A stretch of 22,732 nucleotides of DNA from Pseudomonadota bacterium (GTDB taxonomy: Bacteria > Pseudomonadota > Alphaproteobacteria > Rhizobiales > Phreatobacteraceae), in assembly GCA_023416965.1 (NCBI GenBank), contig JAEZGJ010000201.1, forward strand, positions 1 to 22,732, written 5' to 3'. The notes beneath the pieces are model-generated. The model ran no database searches and was not told the origin of the DNA. It saw only the letters and a program-made list of their open reading frames with translations. The translations under genes and the position numbers were made by a program. Below, in pieces: positions 7,735-13,951 of the stretch; position 1 is the stretch's first letter; each line of letters begins with the position of its first letter.

Positions 7735-8095
7735 GGATCAAAGATCTTGGAAAAATGAAACAAGCGCGTGGCCTCCCCCGCACGGCGCCGGGCGCCCGGT
7801 GGCACACCCGTTTTGGCACAGGCTTTCGTTACGGTTTCGTAAACGCGCCGTCCCGACCTCTCCAAAACAAGCGTCTGCCCCAGCGGAAGGCCGTGAAAAT
7901 CCCCCGGAACCGATCCGCGGCGCTCGGCGTCATTCTTGCTTCTCTTGCGCCGGGACCGCTGTCTCGTCCCTGCCGGGAACAACCCGGGATGGGCGTCGGG
8001 CGGTTAACGCTATCGGTAATCAAACGTTGATTGCCTCGATCAAATGCAACACAACCGGTCCCGGGAACGGGGATCGGCTCACAGGAGCGATCCGA
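7735..8095. other. Divergent intergenic region between GGDEF gene and carrier-protein operon
   Basis: This 361-bp stretch lacks a convincing gene and has stretches richer in A and T than the flanking genes. It must hold the promoters of both divergent units. A near-direct repeat, TTTCGTTACGG then TTTCGTAAACG, starts at 7824 and 7835, exactly one helical turn apart. A cluster of ATCAA/TTGAT half-sites lies at 8018-8043. No textbook -35/-10 pair was found. A Shine-Dalgarno AGGAG at 8083-8087 precedes the carrier-protein ATG. Confidence 0.5.
8018..8043. promoter_or_regulatory. Possible operator: clustered ATCAA/TTGAT half-sites
   Basis: AATCAA (8018-8023) and TTGATT (8027-8032) form a 6+3+6 inverted repeat. 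The same TTGAT also pairs with ATCAA at 8039-8043 across a 7-base gap. The two ATCAA copies start 20 bp apart, about two helical turns. This lies 52 bp upstream of the first gene of the operon. The regulator is unknown. Confidence 0.35.
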
Positions 8096-8347
8096 ATGAA
8101 CACTCAGATCCGAGAGATCATCGCCCGGACGGTCGAACTGCCGGGCGGCGTGGCTGACCTTGCCGACACGAGCGACCTCTACGATGCCGGGATGACCTCC
8201 TTCGGCTCGGTGCAGCTGATGCTCGCCCTCGAAGAGGCCTTCGACGTCGAGTTCCCCGAGCGCATGCTCAATCGCCGCCTCTTCTCGTCGATCGCCACGA
8301 TCGGCGCCGCTCTCGAGGAGCTGCGCTCCGAGAACGTCGGAGGCTGA
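8096..8347 (+). CDS. Acyl/peptidyl carrier protein (partner of amino acid:CP ligase)
   Basis: An 83-residue four-helix carrier protein. The phosphopantetheine site is DAGMTSFGSVQL, with Ser35 as the attachment residue; the usual DSL reads TSF here. The following LALEEAFDVEFPERML is the normal acidic recognition helix, and the length suits a stand-alone carrier. The start ATG has AGGAG 8 bases upstream. It is the first gene of a tight operon and lies two genes before a free-standing amino acid:[carrier protein] ligase, so it is most likely the aminoacyl acceptor rather than the fatty-acid AcpP. It ends one base before the next start. A phosphopantetheinyl transferase is not in the window and must be supplied from elsewhere. 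Confidence 0.93.
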   Translation: MNTQIREIIARTVELPGGVADLADTSDLYDAGMTSFGSVQLMLALEEAFDVEFPERMLNRRLFSSIATIGAALEELRSENVGG

Positions 8348-8348
8348 G

Positions 8349-9542
8349 ATGCTCGACCGGTCGGAATCCCCCAGGGCGCCCCAGGGCGCCGCCACGGCCG
8401 CTCGCGTCAAGCGGGTAGCCGAGATCGCCGCAGCCCATGCGGATGCGGTCGACCGTGAAGGCCGCTTTCCCCGCGAGGCTGTCGAGGCCATGCGCGAGGC
8501 TCGCCTGCTCGGCATGATGATTCCGACCCACCTGGGTGGCGAAGGGGCCGATTTCGCTGAGATCGCCCAGGTCTGCACCGTGCTCGGCGGCGCCTGTTCG
8601 GCCGCCGGCATGGTTTTCGCCATGCACCAGATCAAGGTCTCCAGCCTCGTCCACCACGGGCTCGACAGCGACTGGCACCGGGCCTTCATGGTCCGCCTGG
8701 CGGAGAAACAGCTCCTGCTCGGCTCGGCCACGACCGAGGCCGGCATCGGCGGCGACCTGCGCAACTCCATCTGTTCCATCGTTCCGGACGGCGACATGGT
8801 GCGGATCGAGAAGGACGCCACGGTCATCTCCTACGGCCTCGACGCCGACGCGATCCTGGCCACCGCCCGCCGCGCCCCCGACGCCGCCTCCTCCGACCAG
8901 GTGATGATCGTCATCGAGAAGGACCAGGCCAGCCTCGTCCAGACCTCCGTCTGGGACACGCTCGGCATGCGCGGCACCACCTCGCACGGCTTCAAGCTGG
9001 CGGCGACCGTTCCCGGGGCCCAGGTCTTCCCCAAGCCCTTCGCCGAGATCGCCGCGCAGTCCATGCTGGCGAGCTCCCACCTGTTCTGGGCCTCGCTCTG
9101 GTTCGGTATCGCCGGCTCGGCGCTCGCGAAGGCGCAGGCGAGCGTGCGCGCCGCGGCCCGCCGCATGCCCAACGCCGTTCCGCCCGGCGCACCGCGCCTC
9201 GCCGCCGCGGCCGCCGAACTCGCCGCGCTGAAGACCATCGTGCGCGACGGCATTGCCCGCTTCGAGGCCGCCCGGCACGACGAGGACGCCATCAATTCCA
9301 TGGCCTTCGCCGTCGCCATGAACGCCGTGAAGGTGGAGGCCTCGCGCCGCGCCGTCGGCATCGTCCAGGAGGCGCTGACCATCATCGGCATCCAGGGCTA
9401 CAAGAACGACAATCCCTTCTCGGTCGGACGGCAGCTGCGCGACATCCTGTCGGCGCCGCTGATGATCGCCAACGACCGCATCCTCTCCAACACCGCGACC
9501 ATGCTGCTCATGTCGCGTCTCGACACCGATCTGGAGGACTGA
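8349..9542 (+). CDS. Acyl-CoA dehydrogenase-like flavoprotein
   Basis: A 397-residue protein with the three-part acyl-CoA dehydrogenase fold: helical N-domain (about 20-120, with FPREAVEAMREARLLGMMIP), beta middle domain (about 125-225, with flavin-contact segments ATTEAGIGGDLRN and WDTLGMRGTTSHGF) and helical C-domain (about 240-385). The C-terminal GIQGYKNDNPFSVGRQLRD matches the family's GGxGY...RxxRD region. The short segment that normally carries the catalytic Glu (YEGT type) reads IANDRI here, with no Glu, so the chemistry may be altered. Flavoproteins of this family act on aminoacyl groups bound to carrier proteins in pyrrole biosynthesis, which offers a model for a role on the neighbouring carrier. 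The substrate is unknown. It begins 1 bp after the carrier-protein gene. Confidence 0.87.
   Translation: MLDRSESPRAPQGAATAARVKRVAEIAAAHADAVDREGRFPREAVEAMREARLLGMMIPTHLGGEGADFAEIAQVCTVLGGACSAAGMVFAMHQIKVSSLVHHGLDSDWHRAFMVRLAEKQLLLGSATTEAGIGGDLRNSICSIVPDGDMVRIEKDATVISYGLDADAILATARRAPDAASSDQVMIVIEKDQASLVQTSVWDTLGMRGTTSHGFKLAATVPGAQVFPKPFAEIAAQSMLASSHLFWASLWFGIAGSALAKAQASVRAAARRMPNAVPPGAPRLAAAAAELAALKTIVRDGIARFEAARHDEDAINSMAFAVAMNAVKVEASRRAVGIVQEALTIIGIQGYKNDNPFSVGRQLRDILSAPLMIANDRILSNTATMLLMSRLDTDLED
8371..8390 (+). repeat. Perfect 10-bp tandem duplication in the flavoprotein gene
   Basis: CCAGGGCGCC occurs twice head to tail, at 8371-8380 and 8381-8390, within codons 8-14. Ten is not a multiple of three, so gain or loss of one unit would shift the frame near the protein's start. 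Confidence 0.8.
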
Positions 9543-9545
9543 GAC

Positions 9546-10463
9546 ATGCTCGCCAAGACCGAGACCGCGACCTTCCTCGACGACCTCTTCGACAAGGGCC
9601 TGCTGATCGAGACCGGCGTCGACGGCCTCTACGGCCGCTCCGGCCTGTTCGAGGCCATCGGCGACGGCTTCCAGGCCATGGTGACCCGCTACGGCGCCGC
9701 CGACGAGCCGGAAGTGGTGCGCTTCCCCCCCGCCATGTCGCGCCAGGTCTTCGAGAAGTCCGGCTACATGAAGAGCTTCCCCCAGCTCGCCGGCACCGTG
9801 CACTGCTTCTGCGGCAACCCGGCCGACCATGTCAGCCTGCTGCAGACGATCGAGCAGGGCGGCGACTGGACCGAGGGGCAGAAGGCCAGCGAGATCGTGC
9901 TGACGCCGGCAGCCTGCTATCCGCTCTATCCGACGGCGGCGAAACGCGGCACCCTGCCGGCCGAGGGCCGCCTCTTCGACCTCATGTCCTACTGCTTCCG
10001 CCACGAGCCGTCGAAGGATCCGGCCCGCCAGCAGTTCTTCCGCATGCGGGAGTTCGTGCGGATGGGCACGCCGGACCAGGTGACGGAATTCCGCGCCTCC
10101 TGGCTGGAACGCGGCCAGGCGCTGATCGCCGAGCTCGGCCTACCCTTCACGGTCGACGTTGCGAACGACCCCTTCTTCGGCCGCACGGGAAAGATGCTGG
10201 CGGTCAACCAGCGGGACCAGCGGCTGAAGTTCGAGCTCCTCATCGCCATCGAGAGCGAGGAGAAGCCGACGGCGTGCCTGTCCTTCAATTATCATCAGGA
10301 CCACTTCGGCAAGACCTTCGGCCTGACCACCGAAGGCGGCGAGGTCGGGCACACGGCCTGTGTCGGCTTCGGCCACGAACGGGTCATCCTGGCGCTGCTG
10401 AAGCACTACGGCACGAACGTGGACCGCTGGCCGGCCTCGCTGCGCCAGTCGCTGGGGCTCTGA
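9546..10463 (+). CDS. Amino acid:[carrier protein] ligase (SerRS-like, class II)
   Basis: A 305-residue free-standing class II synthetase core that activates a small amino acid (Gly or Ala in studied homologs) with ATP and transfers it to the phosphopantetheine of a carrier protein rather than to tRNA. The tRNA-binding helical arm of SerRS is absent. Motif 2 is CFRHEPSKDPARQQFFRMREF (150-170) and motif 3 is CVGFGHERVILALLK (272-286). Three probable zinc ligands are Cys124, Glu169 and Cys272. From memory, the characterised Bradyrhizobium enzyme uses Cys131, Glu176 and Cys279, so all three fit with a constant shift of 7. This zinc site is a mark of the atypical archaeal SerRS branch, unlike the bacterial serS at 2156-3445. 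The gene lies 3 bp after the flavoprotein gene. Confidence 0.92.
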   Translation: MLAKTETATFLDDLFDKGLLIETGVDGLYGRSGLFEAIGDGFQAMVTRYGAADEPEVVRFPPAMSRQVFEKSGYMKSFPQLAGTVHCFCGNPADHVSLLQTIEQGGDWTEGQKASEIVLTPAACYPLYPTAAKRGTLPAEGRLFDLMSYCFRHEPSKDPARQQFFRMREFVRMGTPDQVTEFRASWLERGQALIAELGLPFTVDVANDPFFGRTGKMLAVNQRDQRLKFELLIAIESEEKPTACLSFNYHQDHFGKTFGLTTEGGEVGHTACVGFGHERVILALLKHYGTNVDRWPASLRQSLGL

Positions 10464-10467
10464 GGCC

Positions 10468-11481
10468 ATGGCTGCGGTGTTTCCACAGATCACGGCGGCG
10501 AGCTACCGGCGCCACGGCCTGCATGATGCGGGCCGGGCCTGGCCCGAGACCAACTGCCACACGGATCTCTTCATCGAGCTGCTTTCGACGCTCGGCCGCG
10601 AGCCTGCGGCCGGCCTCGGCATGACGCTCGCCCAGGATTTCGAGGGCGACCAGTTCACCTTCTTCAAGATCCCGAACGGCGATCTCGACGCCCTGTTCGG
10701 GCTCGACCTGCAGGAACTGTCGATCTACCGCCCGCTGGTCGATCACCTCGAGGAGCAGGTGGCCCGCGGCCGTATCGTCCTCGTCGAGGTCGACGCGCAT
10801 TTCCTGCCCGATACCCGTGGCGTGACCTACCGCACCGACCATTCGAAGACCACGATCGCGGTCAACAGGTTTGACCGGGCGGCGTCGCGGCTCGGCTATT
10901 TCCACAATGCCGGCTATTTCGAGATGGAGGGCGAGGACGTCGAGCACCTGCTCGGCTTCGGCTCCGTGCCGCGGCCAGTCCTGCCGCCCTACGCGGAATT
11001 CGTGAAGGTCGCGGGCCCCGGCCTCTCCGGCCGGGCGCTGCGGGACGCCGCCCTGGCACGGCTCTCCGCCCACTGGGCGCGCCGGCCCGAGCGCAATCCG
11101 GTCCTGGCCTACCGCGACGCGCTGCAGCGCCATCTCGACTGGCTGGCGGGCGAACCGCCCTGCTCCTTCCACCCCTATGCCTTCAACACGGCCCGTCAGT
11201 TTGGTGCCAATATCGCCCTGCTCGGCGACCACCTCGCCTGGCTTGCCGGCCAGGGAGTCGCCGGTCTGGACCGGGCCGTGGCGCTGTGCGAGGCCATGTC
11301 GAACGGCATGAAGACCTTCCAGTTCCTGCTGGCCCGCGCCCTCGCCCGCAAGAAGACGGAGGCGCTCGCCACCGCCCTCGACGAGACCGCGGGTCATTAC
11401 GACGCGCTGATGGCCGAACTCGCCGCCGCCCTGCGCTTCCCCATGGCGGAAACCCGGACGCTCGTTCGGGCCGCATCGTGA
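10468..11481 (+). CDS. DUF1839 family protein, possible carrier-to-acceptor acyltransferase
   Basis: A 337-residue DUF1839 protein, a family with no function known to me. Recognised features are CHTDLFIELL (30-39), DFEGDQFTFFK (57-67), VEVDAHFLPDT (106-116), YRTDHSKTTIAVN (121-133) and LGYFHN (142-147). The order of a Cys near a helix start, a VDxxFLP strand and an H...D segment resembles the BtrH N-terminal (papain-like) fold. BtrH transfers an acyl group from a carrier protein to an aminoglycoside. On that model Cys30, His125 and Asp136 would be the catalytic set; this is inference from motif order, not alignment. The C-terminal part from about 185 is helical. It follows the ligase by 4 bp, consistent with acting on the aminoacyl carrier. 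Confidence 0.85.
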   Translation: MAAVFPQITAASYRRHGLHDAGRAWPETNCHTDLFIELLSTLGREPAAGLGMTLAQDFEGDQFTFFKIPNGDLDALFGLDLQELSIYRPLVDHLEEQVARGRIVLVEVDAHFLPDTRGVTYRTDHSKTTIAVNRFDRAASRLGYFHNAGYFEMEGEDVEHLLGFGSVPRPVLPPYAEFVKVAGPGLSGRALRDAALARLSAHWARRPERNPVLAYRDALQRHLDWLAGEPPCSFHPYAFNTARQFGANIALLGDHLAWLAGQGVAGLDRAVALCEAMSNGMKTFQFLLARALARKKTEALATALDETAGHYDALMAELAAALRFPMAETRTLVRAAS

Positions 11482-11488
11482 GGGGCGC

Positions 11489-13951
11489 ATGGGCCCGATC
11501 CGCAGCGACACGGACGACCGGATCGTCCCGCTCGGCGCGGGCTGGACCCTGGCCGTCCTCGATCCCGGAGCCGCCGCGACGCCGGGGGAGGCCGACGCCC
11601 GCGGTGACTGGATCGGCGCGCCCGTCCCCGGCACGGCGGAAGCCGCGCTGATCGCCGCAGGGCGCCTGTCGCCCGGCACGCCCTCGGGCCTGCACGACCG
11701 GGACGTCTGGTACCGCTGCGCCTTCACCGCGGAGGGGCCGGCGACGCTGCTGTTCGAGGGGCTCGCGGGTCCTGCCGAGGTCTTTCTCGACGATGCGCCG
11801 ATCCTCGGCTCGGCGTCGATGTTTCTCGCGCAATCCCACCAGTTCGCGGCATCCGGCCGCCACGACCTCGCCATCCGCTTCGCCGCGCTGAACCCGCTCC
11901 TCGCCTCCGCCAAGGGGCCACGCCAGCGCTGGCGGCCGCAGATGATCCAGCCGGGGGCGCTCCGGCTCGTCCGCACCACGCCGCTCGGCCACATGCCCGG
12001 ATGGTCGCCCGACGTCGCCGTTATAGGGCCCTGGCAGCCTGTGAGCGTCGTCCTGCACGGCAGCGGGCCACGCATTGTCGACCTCCGTCTCTCTGCGCGG
12101 CTCGAGGCGGCGGATGGCGTCCTCGACCTCGCCGTCCGCTTCGCCTCAACGCCGGACCAACCCGTGGAGGTGCTGTGCGGCGGCCATGCCCAGGCACTCC
12201 ACCCCGGCGAGGATGGGCTCCATGCCGGACGCATGGTCCTGCCGGGCGTCGCGCCCTGGTGGCCGCACACCCACGGCGAGCCGGCGCTCCATCCGGTGCA
12301 GATCAGGGTCGGCTCCCGCCTGATCGATTGCGGGTCCGTCGGCTTCCGCTCTCTCGCCCTCGACCGCGGCCCCGACGGCAAGGGCTTCGGCCTCGTCGTC
12401 AACGGCGTGCCGGTCTTCTGTCGCGGCGCCTCGTGGATGCCGCCGGACCCGGTATCCCCCGGCAGCGCCGATGCGGCGCCCCTGCTGGCGCTGGCGCGCG
12501 AAGCCGGTATGAACATGATCCGCCTCTCCGGAACGACGACGCCAGAGAGCCTGGCCTTCCACGACGCCTGCGACGCCTTTGGCATCCTCGTCTGGCACGA
12601 CCTGCCCTTCGCCAATTTCGACTATCCGGGCGACGAGACCTTCCGGGCCACGGCCGAGGCCGAGGCGCGCGCGCTGCTCGGCCGGCTCGGGGGCTCGCCG
12701 TCGCTGGCGGTAGTCTGCGGCGGCAGCGAGATCGCCCAGCAGGCGACCATGCTCGGCCTGACCCCTGATCAGGCGGCCTTGCCGCTGTTCGAGGAGGCCC
12801 TGGCAGCGGTGGCCGCCGAGGCCGCGCCGCAGGCGCTCTATGTGCCGCACTCCCCCTGGGGCGGCCTTCTGCCCTTCGTCACCGACGAAGGCGTCACCCA
12901 CTATTTCGGCGTCGGCGCCTATTGCCGCCCGGTCGAGGACGCGCGCCGCGCCGACGTGCGCTTCGCCTCCGAATGTCTCGCCTTCGCCGCCGTGCCCTCG
13001 GCCGCGACGCTTGCGGCGGAAGACCTCACCACGGCGGATGGCGAGCGCTGGAAGGCCGGCGTGCCGCGCGATGCCGGCGCGTCCTGGGATTTCGAGGATG
13101 TGCGCGACCACTATGTCGGCACGCTGTTCGGCGTCGACGCGCAGGCGCTGCGCGCCAGCGACCCCGCGCGCTATCTCGCCCTCGGCCGCGCCGCTCCCGC
13201 CCAGCTCATGGAAGATGTCTTCGCCGAGTGGCGGCGCGCCGGCTCGCGCTGTGCCGGCGGCCTCGTCTGGTTCCTCAACGACATGAAGCCGGGCGCCGGC
13301 TGGGGCGTGATCGACCGGCTGGGCCGGCCGAAGACCACATGGCATGCCCTCAAGCGGGCGTTCCGGCCGCTCCATCTCGGGCTCACCGACGAGGGGCTGA
13401 ACGGGCTCGCCGTCCATCTCGTCAACGAGACGGCGCAGGAGAAGCGCGTGCGCCTGACGCTCGCCACCTATGGCGAGGGCGTCCACCCGCTCGCCAGGGC
13501 GGAGCGCGACCTGATCCTGTCCCCGCGTTCCGCCGAGAGCCTGTCGGCCTTTGCGCTTCTCGGCCGCTTCTTCGACCTCGCCCACGCCTACCGGTTCGGC
13601 CCCCTCACCCATGACGCCACCCTCGCCCGCCTCCTCGATCCGGAGACCGGCGCGGTTCTGGCGGAGGCGAGCCATTTCGTCGCCGGCCGGGCCGCCGCGC
13701 CGAGGGACATCGGTCTTGCCGTGCAGCCGGTGATCCATGACGGCGCTCCGGCCGTTTCCATCACGGCGGAGCGCCTGGCGCGTTTCGTCACCATCGACGA
13801 CCGGATCTGCCGCCCGGCGGACGAAGGCTTCAGCCTGGCGCCGGGGGAGACGCGCGTCGTCCCCCTCCTCGCCGCGGCCGGCCAGACCGCAGCAGGCGGC
13901 ACCGTCGCAGCCCTCAACAGCCATCCCGTGCCCTACGAGTTCGCAGCATGA
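11489..13951 (+). CDS. Glycoside hydrolase family 2 protein, beta-mannosidase-like
   Basis: An 820-residue GH2 protein. The N-terminal sugar-binding sandwich (about 15-190) shows WYRCAF and FEGLAGPAEVFLDD; an Ig-like domain follows (about 195-290). The TIM barrel (about 295-625) contains GVPVFCRGASWMPPD, MNMIRLSG and GILVWHDLPFA, and ends with GLVWFLNDMKPGAGWGVID and GRPKTTWHAL, as in beta-mannosidases. Glu414 (VVCGGSE) fits the acid/base and Glu495 (FASECLAF) the nucleophile. The Asn that precedes the acid/base in this clan (CGGNE type) is Ser413, so normal hydrolysis is doubtful. Extra beta domains follow to the C-terminus. No signal peptide is seen, which suggests a cytosolic role. It begins 7 bp after the DUF1839 gene and overlaps the next gene by 4 bp. 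Confidence 0.88.
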   Translation: MGPIRSDTDDRIVPLGAGWTLAVLDPGAAATPGEADARGDWIGAPVPGTAEAALIAAGRLSPGTPSGLHDRDVWYRCAFTAEGPATLLFEGLAGPAEVFLDDAPILGSASMFLAQSHQFAASGRHDLAIRFAALNPLLASAKGPRQRWRPQMIQPGALRLVRTTPLGHMPGWSPDVAVIGPWQPVSVVLHGSGPRIVDLRLSARLEAADGVLDLAVRFASTPDQPVEVLCGGHAQALHPGEDGLHAGRMVLPGVAPWWPHTHGEPALHPVQIRVGSRLIDCGSVGFRSLALDRGPDGKGFGLVVNGVPVFCRGASWMPPDPVSPGSADAAPLLALAREAGMNMIRLSGTTTPESLAFHDACDAFGILVWHDLPFANFDYPGDETFRATAEAEARALLGRLGGSPSLAVVCGGSEIAQQATMLGLTPDQAALPLFEEALAAVAAEAAPQALYVPHSPWGGLLPFVTDEGVTHYFGVGAYCRPVEDARRADVRFASECLAFAAVPSAATLAAEDLTTADGERWKAGVPRDAGASWDFEDVRDHYVGTLFGVDAQALRASDPARYLALGRAAPAQLMEDVFAEWRRAGSRCAGGLVWFLNDMKPGAGWGVIDRLGRPKTTWHALKRAFRPLHLGLTDEGLNGLAVHLVNETAQEKRVRLTLATYGEGVHPLARAERDLILSPRSAESLSAFALLGRFFDLAHAYRFGPLTHDATLARLLDPETGAVLAEASHFVAGRAAAPRDIGLAVQPVIHDGAPAVSITAERLARFVTIDDRICRPADEGFSLAPGETRVVPLLAAAGQTAAGGTVAALNSHPVPYEFAA

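Noticed and set aside
7800..7822. TGGCAC...TTTTGGCA as a sigma-54 promoter
   Set aside because: The GG and GC doublets are not at the -24/-12 spacing required.
7755..8030. 91-codon plus-strand open frame inside the divergent intergenic region
   Set aside because: No ribosome site, no recognisable protein features, Arg/Pro-rich composition as expected from random GC-rich DNA, and overlapping open frames on the other strand.
8268..10004. Long minus-strand open frame (578 codons) opposite the flavoprotein and ligase genes
   Set aside because: Repetitive Gly/Ala/His/Val/Asp/Glu composition of an antisense shadow; the opposite strand encodes two clear enzyme families with intact motifs.
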